Below are positions 37,285 to 48,353 of a DNA stretch of 64,000 nt, one piece after another. The translations under genes were made by a program, and so were the position numbers. This DNA is from Nomia melanderi. Taxonomy: Eukaryota; Arthropoda; Insecta; Hymenoptera; Halictidae. The stretch lies in the NCBI RefSeq assembly GCF_051020985.1, contig NC_135007.1, positions 1,981,001 through 2,045,000 on the forward strand. Direction: 5' to 3'. Below the pieces are notes generated by a model, which was not told where the DNA came from, made no database searches, and worked only from the letters and a program-made list of their open reading frames with translations. Position 1 is the stretch's first letter; each line of letters starts with the position of its first letter.

Positions 37285-37860
37285 AATATGGATAAAATTA
37301 GTTCTAAAGGGATAATAATAAAACATTCAAAATTAGTGACATGATATATTTTCGTTTTGAATTTATTGTAAATTGCAATGCAATAAGTGAAATGTCAGAA
37401 AGCTAAATACTAGTGAAACAGTATTATTAACTGTACGTACCACTATCATCTTTCGATATATTTTAAAAATACGTTCTACGATTCCCTAAAATTTTTATAA
37501 GGTAGTGTCATTTCTTTCTTCCACAACTCTATTCAAAGTATTCATAAATTTTCTGAACGAATTCGCGTTTTACCGGATTTTAATATATGAACACCGGCAA
37601 CGGTTTTATTTATGAATGCATTACTTATCTGAATATAGAAAATACAAGAGTAATTAGAATACAATAATAATTGTTGATTATCTAAAACTGTAGTGGTTGC
37701 ATTTCTATAATTCTTAATATTTAACAGTGTAACGTTTTATATAACGTTCAATGCTTAACGTTCAACGTAAGGTAAGGGTATCTAACTGGCTGCCCGCAGG
37801 TATAATGACATTCCCTTCACGAAAAATTACCCTCTCCATACTTACTTTCACTTATTTATG
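37285..37860. other. A/T-rich stretch without recognised gene
   Basis: Nothing was identified between the LTR target duplication and the family G element. Confidence 0.5.
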
Positions 37861-38136
37861 TTAACCCATTTGGATTATAAGAAAGTATGAAAAAGGCGCT
37901 TATCACCAATCTTTTTTTTAATTTTATTTAGGTAGAAAAATTACAAGTAAAAGGAATTTCATATTTCAGCATTCTGTGATAAAGAATATAAAAAATAATA
38001 TAAAATAATACATAAAATATAATAAAACTTATATAAGAAAGAATGAGTCGCAAAGATTTGGTATTGATGTAGATCTCTTGTGATAATAATCAACAAAATT
38101 GAGTGTATATATATGCTAATGATGCAAATGGGTTAA
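37861..38136. mobile_element. Family G TTAA miniature element, copy 1
   Basis: TTAACCCATTTGGATT at the left and TGCAAATGGGTTAA at the right are inverted. TTAA is intact on both sides. The right subterminal TATATATGCTAATGATGCAA matches, inverted, the left ends of the fragments at 38400 and 44850. The element is 276 bp and non-coding. Its right TTAA (38133-38136) is also the left TTAA of a family H element. Confidence 0.85.
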
Positions 38137-38342
38137 ACACTACATAGAACTGCTCACACATACAGTTTCGAGCAGCTCCTTAAGTAGGGGTAGTGGGAGG
38201 ACGCTGTTTTCGGATTTACTAGCATGAGGGGAGTAAGTTATACACGTCTGATCTAATTTGTTTAGCTTTATTCTGTAATCAGTTATTCGACCTATTACGG
38301 TAGGAATATGTATACACAAAGTGTATACACGATTAGTGTTAA
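38133..38342. mobile_element. Family H TTAA miniature element, copy 1
   Basis: The left end TTAAACACTACATAG and the right end GATTAGTGTTAA lie between TTAA boundaries. The block TGTAATCAGTTATTCGACCT aligns with TGTAGCCAGTTATTTGACTA in the copy at 59592. A perfect hairpin, GTATACAC-AAA-GTGTATAC, lies at 38310-38328 in this copy. The right end is firm; the left end is weakly inverted with respect to it. Confidence 0.7.
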
Positions 38343-38399
38343 ACACTCGTTATAAGACAAGTCTGCAAGAATTATTCAATTACAACAGTTTATCTATTC

Positions 38400-38483
38400 G
38401 CATCATTAGCGTATATATATACGTTCAATTTTTGTGATCACTGTCACCGTTTTCATACCTCCTTATGGTGCAAATGGGTTCAC
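38400..38483. mobile_element. Family G fragment
   Basis: GCATCATTAGCGTATATATA and, 80 bp later, GGTGCAAATGGGTT match the two ends of family G. The copy is internally deleted and has lost its left CCCATTT and right TTAA. It aligns across its length with the short copy at 44850-44943 (shared ACTGTCACC-TTTT-ATAC block). Confidence 0.65.
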
Positions 38484-38739
38484 TGCTTTTGACGAGTACA
38501 CATGTTATTTTAAAACTGGAAGTGAGAGCAATTCTTTCAACGATGGGTGATTTATTTTTTACAGATAAACATGTAATTCTTCTTAGTTTTGCATCAGTTT
38601 TTCATTAGAATATATTCTAGGTGCATTTTCCTCGCGTTTAACAAATATAGACTTCATTGTTTAATTTTATTGTGGGCGCGATGAGAAATTGCTCAATGTA
38701 AAGTTGAGTAACCATACGTGCTGAAAAAAGTTCGTATGG

Positions 38740-38905
38740 GTTCTGAACTTCTTGGCCTATGATATCGTGTCAGACTCGTGTTGAAAATTATCTATTGAAT
38801 TTAATAAATCATAAACATTATTTACGTTTTTTAAAATTGAAATTAATCATTACTTCTCTATTATCAAAGATTAACCTCTGAAATAAACATAGACATAGAA
38901 TAAGC
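38740..38905. repeat. Dispersed repeat L, copy 2 (inverted relative to the others)
   Basis: TCGTGTCAGACTCGTG near 38766 is the reverse complement of CACGAGTCTGACACGA near 53154. The following TTACTTCTCTATTATC and ACATAGACATAGAATA blocks match the reverse complement of 53045-53112. It is the third member of the family also seen at 25260. Confidence 0.55.
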
Positions 38906-39094
38906 ATCAAATTCTTTTTTTTTTTTTTAAATTATTAACGATAAAGTATCTTTATGAAACACAATTACGAAAGAAATCATAGGGCAAGGGGTTAAATAAA
39001 AATTTAAACACAGAGAACATTTTTGTAAAATAACTTTGTTTTATTTGATACCAACGGTATAAAAATAACTTACTGCCAATACCAATTTCATTTC

Positions 39095-39343
39095 TTAACA
39101 CGTTGACTGCCACGGGAATTTAGACTGTTTTGTGTAATAATATCTATTCTTTCATGATAAGAGCAAATAGTATTAGAAATAATTAGTAGTGGTTTGATAT
39201 AACAGTTCCTAAGTTACGCAAGTGACGCTAGTTAGTTATGTTACTAAATATTAGTATTAGATATCTATTTTTTTATTGCAATTGTTTTCAAGGAATTTCG
39301 AGATTCCGATCGTTGGTGATCACAGTGGCAGTCAACGTGTTAA
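39095..39343. mobile_element. Family B TTAA miniature element, copy 4
   Basis: TTAACACGTTGACTGCCACG at the left and GTGGCAGTCAACGTGTTAA at the right form a 19-bp perfect inverted repeat with intact TTAA. This is the best-preserved family B copy in the window at 249 bp. The interior matches the other copies at GAATTTCGAGATTCCGATCG. A short frame crossing its right end (39276-39521) is coincidental. Confidence 0.95.
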
Positions 39344-40353
39344 ATTACTAAAATACTTGTTGAAATCGGACCTCAAATCAGTACTAACAGGAAATCCGCG
39401 TAAACTTTTTCCGGTACGTAATACAAAGATAATCTTCGTGGTCATTCGTGATACCATGAAGAAGGAAGGAGCAATGAACATTCTTTTATCAGGAATTATT
39501 AACTTTTACAATATAATATGATAAATATAATAAAATATAATTCTGCTGATTGCTATGCTAATTTATAAGATAATTCGTTTACTGTAAAATTTATGGACAG
39601 TTTTATATAGATATCACTGTCGCGAACAACTTTCAAAATATTTCAGTTTATCGTTAACGGGTAAGTTTTACGATTGTTTAATTACAGAAGCTAATAAATA
39701 CACAGAAAAAATCTGTTTTTAGAAATGCAAAGAAGCATTAGACAAAGAATTGAAATAGAAAGAAAATCGAGATTAATTCAGAAATAACTCATTTTGTCTT
39801 AATAATAACTATGATGATATTCATTTTTGTATATCATTTTTAAACAAGCTGATTATTTGTATTATTTGCATATTGAAAAAAATGTTATCAAACATATTAC
39901 TATTACAATTGGATCATATATTTCTATCACTTTTGTAAAATTTTTTATATTACATTTATAATTAATTGTTTGAATAGCACCTTTGCTCCGTTGTTATTCA
40001 AGTAATCAGACTACAAATAAAAAACAATATATTGGTTATTCTATACAAGGTATTAATTCTATTGTTTCAATTTAAGCTTCAATTCTTTTCGTACAAGTGA
40101 AAAGGTACACAAATTTTCAATACACGAAAGGGGTAGTAAATCTTTGAGCATATAAGGTTCGAGCTTAGCGATAAGCTACAAGCTCAACCGAACTGAAGAT
40201 TTGAGCGGACTGGTGTGGCGTAATTTGCCATCATTTTATGTAGTAGATATGAAGAACCAATGACGTTATATCACGTCATCGCGTGCTTAACATTTTAATT
40301 TGTGTTGCAATTCGCAAGAAACGACTGAATTGCGTGAACTGCAAAGGTTTTCA
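39344..40353. other. A/T-rich stretch without recognised gene
   Basis: No gene was seen. A short hairpin can form between GGTTCGAGCTT (about 40157) and AAGCTCAACCGAAC (about 40180). Its significance is unknown. Confidence 0.4.
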
Positions 40354-40583
40354 CCTGTTAACTGTGGCATTTGGTTTTAAAAATCTCTCATTGAGCGCGC
40401 AATAAAATCAAACAACGAAGTGTAAACGCAGAGCGAATGCACCTATAATACATTCTAACAAAAAATTAAAGCAAAACAAAGAAGAGTTTGATGTTTATCT
40501 GAAAAAATAAATAATTAATTGTTGAAAAAATCAGCATCATTTTGAATTTTAAGATGATATGTATACTCGTCGAACGCAGGTAA
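40354..40583. mobile_element. Family A TTAA miniature element, copy 2
   Basis: The left end CCTGTTAACTGTGGCATTTG is followed by the family A interior, including AAAATCTCTCATTGAGCGCG and AAGCAAAACAAAGAAGAG. The right end is eroded to CGAACGCAGGTAAC, lacking part of CAGTTAACTGG, and the left TTAA has become TTCA. The element is about 230 bp and non-coding. Confidence 0.85.
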
Positions 40584-43500
40584 CATAGGGTAAACCGAAG
40601 CAGATAAAAATAAGAGCATTGGCCATATTTGTTACGTTATTATAGAAATGAGCGTGAAGATCGTCCATATTGCTTCATACACGTTCCCTACGCTTAACCC
40701 AATACATCTTCAATTGTTTCAAACCGTTGTTTACCACCAGCACGTGTTAGAATCGAAGCGAATCCCTACGAACGTAACAAATCGTGGCTGGTCTAAAATA
40801 CGTAATTCAAATTTCATATTTAAAGTGGCAAGCTAAGCTTGGAAATTCAAATCTGTTTATTATTATTAGTTTCTAAGGTGTCTAAATTGAGTATTTAATG
40901 CACTTTAGATTATTATATTGCATTTTGTTCATTTATCATATTTACTTTGCAATCCTGCGAAATGGGGCTATTCGGATCAAACCGTGCGGGGCGAATTAGA
41001 TCTCTATTTTCCCTCATTTTTTTGTTTATGGTTATAAATGTCACCGTTGTTTGTATATAAATGTATAAAAATAGATAAATCAGGCGTCATGGAGTCCTGA
41101 AACAATAAAAAACACAATAATAAGCGTTAACTCCAAAGAACTGACCATATGTCAAGCGCCGGAAATTTTTCGCATATCTTGTACAACCCTACAAAGAAGA
41201 TTTATTTCTTCAATAATTAAAAACATCGATTGACTTCACCTGTATTTCTTATTTATCAGTTTTCTGTTTATAAAATGAAAATTTTAAAGTTTTCAACCAT
41301 TTTTTTTACTAATATTGACGCTGAGTGTCTATTTATAAGAAATTTATAAAAAACTTGTTCAGTCTCAGTTTTAACTACTAGTTTTTTGCTGTTAAATCTA
41401 AACTGGTTCAATTTGCCTCGGTCTAAGATACAAATTATTGGTTAACAAACAAACATAATGTTATAGTCAAATATTTATTGTGAGTGCTTTATGCGCAGCT
41501 AAAGATGTTGCATAGGAAGCTCCTAGTACCTCGAGACTTTACTGACCGTTTTTGTTAAATACTTTAGAGCATGATACTACAAGTCAAAATAAGTCAAAAG
41601 AATTTGCTATTTCGGTTTTATTTTCAGCTAATTAAGGTTTCAACATTTTTTCAAGTTAACAGATTAACTGACAGATAGCCCAGCACTTATCACAATACAA
41701 ATGCCCCATAAAATTGAAACAATTTATTCAACGAATCACGCACTTAAAATAAAAATGTATCATAGTGATTACGTTTTCTTTACTATCGCGTTATGTATCA
41801 TAAATCGTACAAAAATTTCTTGTATCATTTTATATTGCTGACACGAAAGTTTATTATAAGTGTCCATAGTGACGCGCTTGAAGTAGGTCAGTATAAGCGA
41901 TGATAGTGCTGTGTTGTAGAAAAGGTAGAGATAGTGACAGAGAACTGATCTACACATCATTATTGGAACATCTTAAATTATTAATCCATTCGTCTAATAT
42001 GCACTTTGTATACATTACAGGCAAATTACATTACCATATTGCGCTTTTTTAAAACAATGATTACAAAATAACCTGTTTCTAAAGTATTTGGGGTCGTAGA
42101 ATCTAATTCTGGCCTCAGTTTTTCAGTAAAATAAGTAACTACCCTTATCAAACTACTCTTATGGGGGGTGTTTCACCCTAAGAAAATGAAACTATGCCAA
42201 TTGATTTAGAATGTGATTTTAAGTACAAAATTTTATACAAATATAGCCTCAAAATTCAATAATTAAAGAGCAATTGTTAATCTCTTGCTCTGGAAATGAA
42301 TTCAGAGATTTGGCAGAGTCTTGCGCGAAGAATCTTGTTTTTACTTATTTTATGGAGATATGTAAGTACACTAATTTTGTTTACTAATAACTCTGTATTT
42401 AGTAATACATTTAAAAACAATCTAGTATTTATAATGCAAGAAGAGTATCGATGTATATAAAACGTCATTGGCAATTTAAAAATGAAAACATCTTGACGTG
42501 CGTAATACTTTTTTCCAGGGCAAGAGGTTAACAAAAGATAAAATTCAATTTTAATAAAAATTTGAATGTTTATGGACTCTTGAAATGGAATATATATCGA
42601 TTTATAGCATAATTATTCCTAATATTATAAAAAAAACGTTAGTGAAATACTGAAGTGTCAGCGATTCTAGAAACTATTCATAAAGATCATACACGGATGC
42701 AAGGTACTGGAAACTGAGGAAAGTGATAGACCATATAATTTTATTTCAAAATTAGTTAATAGAAAACTCTATGAAATTACGTTTATTTCTTCATTGTATG
42801 GTTTATGCCAACAATTTTTTAACAGAAGAGTTCCATACCTGGAACGCCTGCATGTCTATTTACAAATTTCGCCTGGTCGATACATTTGCATGTCTTTTTC
42901 ATTCCTTTAATTTTCCTGCAAATATCTGAAGATACCTATGTGCAAATGCCTGCAAATGCTTGTAAATGCCTACAAATGTTTGCATATACCTGCAAAATAT
43001 ACCCTTTAAAATTCACTATACGTCTAGAGACCTTCTTATAATTTATATATCTACCAAACACCTTTAAAAAAAGACAGTATTTTCAAATTAATTTGCACGT
43101 CAGATAAAAGCTGGAATTTGATCCGCGTTGCATTGGCCGCCAACTCGCAAGACAATACCGCAATAAACTCTATCCGTAGGGAAACATTCCGAAACTCGGA
43201 GATGGTCAAGCCACGCTTGCCATTTTCACAGTCATTGTTTTTCATCACGTACGCTGCATCCTGAAAGAGAGCTTCCTCTACTACAGGTCATGGGGGTGAT
43301 TGTACGTGACCCTACTACTTCAAAGCGAAAACCAATCGAAACGTCGAATTTAAGAAAACCAAAAAACGTTTGTCGCGCAGGCGAGTGAAAACATTAGTCC
43401 GTGAACAACCGTCGAGCAAAGGACTGCCTAAAAAATCTTTATATTTACTAACGAATCAACCACGTAGCTATATACTTTGTGGAATTCCTCTAAGCATTGA

Positions 43501-44185
43501 ACACATTTTAATATATTGCTTATGTTCCTTCTGTAAAAGAAATAACTGTACCATTACATTTGATATAAAGACGAACCTATGTAAATGATCCCAACAGTAT
43601 CCATAATGTGTTTAAGTTTTCCAGACAAATTAAGCTTCTAAATTCTTTATAAGTAAGATATGTCTATTCCGTAAAACTTGTATTACTATTCATACAACTA
43701 CATAGTATATTATTATACAATAAGCTATTATGTAATGAGTAATATTAAGTAAAAAGTAATATTGTTCTTTGAAATGAATCTACTAGCAATGTTCAATACG
43801 AAAAAATGTCCAGTAAATATAAAATTGAGTTTTGCGGCCTTACGAATTTCCTCACAAATCGAAAATAATGTTTTCCATCATTTAGAGAAAAACTTCAGCG
43901 GTACGGAAGCATTCCTCCTGGAAGAAACGTTATTTAGAGATAACACAATCTTTTCAAACGAAGCAGAGATTCGAATTAAATATTCTTACTCCGGGTAGCC
44001 TATCAAAGTAAGTTTGATAGAAATTATGGAAAGTGGGAAATAATGAAATATTGAAAAATGCCCGATCGAAGGAGAAGCAACTTGTAGAGATAAGAGGAAT
44101 ATTCCCAAGAATTTATACATTCGTTTTAAACCGTAGGCAGTCGAAACAATTGGTTTTAAACATTCTCTGTCAATACTTTGGTATG
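40584..44185. other. No recognised gene; one local tandem word array
   Basis: A/T-rich. At about 42908-42998 imperfect copies of TGCAAATGCCTGCAAATG-type words make a short minisatellite. A GC-richer patch at about 43090-43440 carries a 65-residue minus-strand and a 72-residue plus-strand frame with no known domain. Other short frames are unconvincing. Confidence 0.45.
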
Positions 44186-44352
44186 TTAAGACTAAAACAA
44201 ACTTCTGTTTGCAATTATTAAATAGATAATAAATGTTTCTCTGAGAAATTATTAAAGAAATTGATTCAGCACCATGAAAACTGAATTATGTTTGAGTTTT
44301 TATAACGAAATTTCAAAAACTCAATTTAACTGCTCGGTAGTTGTAGTGTTAA
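44186..44352. mobile_element. Family F TTAA miniature element, copy 1 (shortened)
   Basis: The right end GCTCGGTAGTTGTAGTGTTAA is identical to that of the copy at 62505. The left end TTAAGACTAAAAC resembles TTAACACTAAAAC of that copy. TTAA is present on both sides. The element is 167 bp, compared with 205 bp for the other copy. Confidence 0.75.
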
Positions 44353-44849
44353 AAATAAGCATACGGTTGTGTTTCTCTCGCATGACGACACGTGCGTACT
44401 CAAAACTGATATTTTAATAGTTGCTTTTAAAAAGTGCACTTTCCCGTTATTGTTGTTTCCAGATATAGAGAACACAATCCAAGGAAACATTTTGTAAACA
44501 ATAGAAGAGGTAAGTTTGCTATTACAGAACATTTTGAAATGAATATGTATTTCTAAAACTTATATATACTAGTTTTTATTTTTAATATTTTGAAGTTAAA
44601 ACAGAATAGAGGAAAGGAAATTTATATTACAAGTGTTTTTAGTTTCGTTTTGCTTATTCATGCGAATTTTCTTACCCTACTTGCACTGTGATGAAAATTA
44701 GATATCCCGTGAGAGGGTCGAACTCCTATCATTACTTCAGTGTAATCTTAGGCATTATAATATACTATACTTAATAGAAATACAATTCACAATATGTAAT
44801 TCTACAAATTCTAATTATGTACAATACAATGCTTTTTGAAATATGACGA

Positions 44850-44943
44850 ATAACCCATTTACATCATTAGAGTATATATATATGCTCAATTTTCCTTCTC
44901 ACTGTCACCTTTTTTATACTTCTTTATGATGTAAAGGGCTTAA
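44850..44943. mobile_element. Family G miniature element, internally deleted copy
   Basis: Only 94 bp remain between the left ATAACCCATTTACATCATTA and the right TGATGTAAAGGGCTTAA. The left TTAA has decayed to ATAA; the right is intact. The centre (ACTGTCACCTTTTTTATAC) matches the fragment at 38400. Confidence 0.75.
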
Positions 44944-46266
44944 AGAACATAATAAAAAAGAAATTAAGTGTAATTGGCTGAACTTTACTTCGAAGCACCG
45001 AAGTTAGAATTTTTAAAAGATTTTGTTTACATGTATGTACATAATATTTGATGAATAAAGACTAAATTTCAAGTTTCAGGTTTGCAGATTCATCGATTTA
45101 AAGGTTATTCATATATAAAATTAATTAATAAATACGTATATAAAATGGGATAGGTAAGTCTAATTTTGATGATTTTTAAATATGTTGTGAAGGCATCATT
45201 TTGAGTAAGATTTTTCAGTGAAAAACAGGGGTTTCTATTAGTTTTTAAAATAATCGCAAAAAACTTTCTCTACTACTGCACTAAAAAATGTGTCTGGGAC
45301 CCAGCACAAGTATAGCCGCAGGGTCATGATGATTCAGCTGTCGATCTTCTTGGCTGAATTGCAGTAGTTTGGTACGATGTTTCGTACATGTGAAAGTAAA
45401 TTTCATTTAAATAATAGAAATTGGTATAGGTAGACCTGTATTTTATGGAATGCGGGTGTGCAACTCCTTCGTCCGCATTTTTACATCAATATTCACTTTC
45501 CTTCAGAATTTTAAAAAATTGCATTGGCCTTGAAATGAATAAACGGTTACAAAACAAAGGTAAACAAGTTAGAAAATCAATTTTTCTTTGTGGAAACAAC
45601 CAAAAGAAAGGACAAAAATTGAAAAACTGATTTAACGGATAATATAGAAATTGATATGAAGTTAAATAAACGAAAGGAAATGCAGAATTTTAAATTAAAC
45701 TTTAAAAATGATAATTTCATCAGTCGCGGTACGTTTAGTATTACATAACAATGTAAACAAACATTGTAACAATTCTTATCTGAAACATTTTTTCGTATCT
45801 TCGATAATTACGGAAATACTCGGCGGTACACGAATAAAACGGACATAGTATATGAAAAAAAGAGTTTAAAAAAAATGAAGTAAAGTTCAACCGTAAAATT
45901 ACAAAAAAATACATTTGTTTTTAATGTGTGTGCTTCTTTTAAATGTAAATGTCGATGACATCATATCGCAAGTAAATATCCTTTCCGTGAATGTATCAGG
46001 TGAGGTCAGTCTAAGTGGGGAATGTAACACGTCAGAATCGTACGATCATGTGCATAAACGATAACCAGCTACAGTGCTAGTGAGCAGAAGTGGGGAGAGT
46101 GTTTTCGCTGGTTCATTCACATAGCATGACGAGTCTCCTTATCATGAGATCCGGTAGTTTAGTGAGAGTTTAACAAGCGGAAAACATTTCATCTATGATT
46201 TACGTATTTCCCACTCAATGGGGAATTCCTAGAAGCACTGTGCGTCCATACTGAAATATTATATCA
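44944..46266. other. No recognised gene
   Basis: Nothing was assigned. A GC-richer patch at about 45290-45370 and a 61-residue plus-strand frame at 45445-45630 show no recognisable domain. Confidence 0.45.
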
Positions 46267-47419
46267 TTAACCGGTTAACTGGGGAATTTAGTTTCAAAAA
46301 TCTCTCGTTTTGCGCGTAATATAATCAAAACATGAAGTTTGTACTCGTCAAACGCAGAATGAATGCGTCTAGGATATATTTGAATGAAAAACCAAAGCAA
46401 AATAAACAAGAATTACATGTTTATCTGAAAAAATAAATAATTAATTGTTGAAAGACTTAGTATCATTTCAAACTTTAATGTTCCGCTGCAAAACAAAGCG
46501 AGACGGACGATCCTCGAAAGAATCGCAACGGCTTCGCACGGGACTGAGTTTATGACGGGGGCTAGGACAAGGGAGCGTTGGGGCGGTAAGCCGGGACCTA
46601 GCTCGCAGCTTATCGGGGTGTCTGAGTCGGGACTTGCGCGCCGTTATCACATTGTGTACTCGAAACGAAAAATCTCGTTTTTATTTAAACCTATCTTTGT
46701 AAGTTTCCTAACTACCACACCATTTAAAAAAATATTAAATTTCATTAGAATTGATTACTTGTTTAATACTTATGAAATAATAATAAGATATTTGAATATT
46801 TTGCATTAGTGATATATCCTGAAATTATAAGTTGATCTCATTGAAAAATCGACCAGTTTTCTAAGAATTAACCGGCACGCAATATGTTAGAAAGCGCCTC
46901 TGTCATAAGCTAGGCAATTTCCAGGTAGCAGCAGGGTCCTCTCGCCAACACGTGTCTCGCACGTCAACCGAGGCAACGGGACTTCCGCCGTTGCCAAGTC
47001 AACGCACTTGAAAAAGCTCATCGGCCTCTTGCACTCACCCGCATGGTCGTTTGTCCTCCACTCAGCGCGCACGGGGCCACATTTGTTATCTCAAGGGTGC
47101 AAGGGCGTCGATGGACACATTCGAAAAAGCGCTTTCGAAAAACAGTAACGTAAACGAAATTTATACGTGACACTATATCGTGCTCCAACGGTCGAGCTAC
47201 CGAAGAAACATCGCGTTCCACAGTCGAACTATCCTCAACAAAACCAACGATATGCAAACCACTTGCTCCAATGCCGGATCCAGGTGCCTAGAATTAATTT
47301 GGCGGGCAACCGATTTTCAAGAGGAGCATCGCGTCAGCGTACGAGAACGCGTGCTTTCCTTGAGGAAATAATAGATTTAAGATGACGTGTACACTCGTCA
47401 AACGCAGTTAACTGGTTAA
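46267..47419. mobile_element. Family A TTAA miniature element, copy 3, split by an insertion
   Basis: The left end TTAACCGGTTAACTGGGGAA and the right end GCAGTTAACTGGTTAA carry intact TTAA on both sides, giving the clearest family A boundaries. The element sequence runs from 46267 to about 46478 and resumes at about 47376. Without the insert it would be about 250 bp, like its relatives. Confidence 0.88.
46479..47375. mobile_element. Unclassified GC-rich insertion inside a family A element
   Basis: The host element is interrupted between TTTAA (46474-46478) and TTTAA (47376-47380). Uninterrupted relatives have one such site at this point, so TTTAA or TTAA looks like the duplicated target. The 897-bp insert begins TGTTCCGCTGC and ends AATAATAGA, with no terminal inverted repeat. 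It has two GC-rich, CpG-rich blocks (46480-46650 and 46880-47370) around an A/T-rich centre. Frames of 60-85 residues on both strands show no known domain. A retroposed or transduced host fragment, or an unknown element, are possible. Confidence 0.6.
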
Positions 47420-47600
47420 GATAATAAATATATTTACGTTTTTTAATTCCTGAAACAACGTACGTTGCAAACCGCAGCTCGCGTTTATCGCCAACCAATA
47501 CATAAAAATCGCTGTTTGTTAGAGACTCAAAACCATATTCAGGCAGCAACAATTTTTAAAATATTCTTTAGCGGATGCTATTGGCAAAAGTTCAAAAATA
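47420..47600. other. Spacer between family A element and mariner
   Basis: The spacer is 180 bp with no recognised feature. It ends with the TA target duplication (47599-47600) of the mariner element. Confidence 0.6.
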
Positions 47601-48353
47601 TTAGGTTGATAAGTAATTAATGTCGGTTTTCAAAGTTTATCTTTAAATTCACATATCTCGAATTGAAATAAGTTTTTTTAATCAAAATGAGATCCATTGC
47701 GATTTACACGTTTTTGCCAATAGACAATTAGCTTTTTCATTCCAGTAGCGTGAAATTTTGGTGTTCTAAAATTTATGAATTCTTTGAACGCATTTTCAGC
47801 AGCTGCTTGGTTGATAAACATCTTTCCTTTGCAAGTAGTGGTCGAGATGTTTGAAAAAGTGATAATCGGTTGGCGACAGATGCGGAGAATATGCTGAATG
47901 AGGCAGAGTTTCATAACCCAATTCGTTCAACTTTTGTAACGTTGACTGTGCGACGTGTGGTCGAGTATTGGCGTGGAGAACAATTGGGCCCTTCCGATTG
48001 ATCAATGTCGGATTTAATCGAAATCTTTTGAACCAACATTGCACCACACGTTCATTCTCGGTATCTTGTCCAAATGCACCGTTGATATTACGAGTCACTT
48101 CTGTGATTTTATGACCTAACTTATAATCATACAAAAATATTATACGAATTTGCTTCCTACCCATTTTTAAGTGAATAAGGTGAAGTGAGTAGAATTAATA
48201 CAAGAAACAAAAGCATATCTACCAAAATGTAGAGCAATGTCTGCAGTGTAAAATTATATTATAAGGTAAACAGAATAAAATGAATTGTTATTTCAAAACA
48301 AAGCGTCAACGTTCGAAAACTCAAAAACCGATATTAATTTCTTACCAACTTAA
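47601..48353 (-). mobile_element. Internally deleted mariner transposon
   Basis: The terminal inverted repeats are left TTAGGTTGATAAGTAATTAA and, from the right end on the minus strand, TTAAGTTGGTAAGAAATTAA; similarity continues into TCGGTTTT. TA flanks both ends (47599-47600 and 48354-48355), the expected mariner target duplication. Length is 753 bp against about 1.3 kb for intact mariners. The transposase remnant inside shows where the missing part came from. The ends and protein place it near the cecropia/Hsmar1-type mariner group. Confidence 0.95.
47678..48164 (-). pseudogene. Mariner transposase remnant, deleted and frameshifted
   Basis: Read on the minus strand from an ATG at 48164, about 45 residues of the N-terminal helix-turn-helix DNA-binding domain (IRIIFLYDYKLGHKITEVTR, then WFKRFR) are fused directly to the second half of the catalytic core. 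That half contains NRKGPIVLHANTRPH and YSPHLSPTDYHFFKHLD. Roughly 185 residues, including the first catalytic Asp, are missing. In the D,D34D triad the second Asp, normally in HDNARPH, is Ala here, while the third, in PTDYH, is retained. A frameshift near 47820 moves the C-terminal part (AAAENAFKEFINF, ending NGSHFD) to another frame. Intact family members have about 345 residues; this one cannot be active. Confidence 0.93.

Noticed and set aside
42908..42998. Regular TGCAAATGCC words as a CRISPR-like array
   Set aside because: There are no unique spacers of constant length and the units are directly adjacent and imperfect. In an insect-like genome this is a minisatellite.
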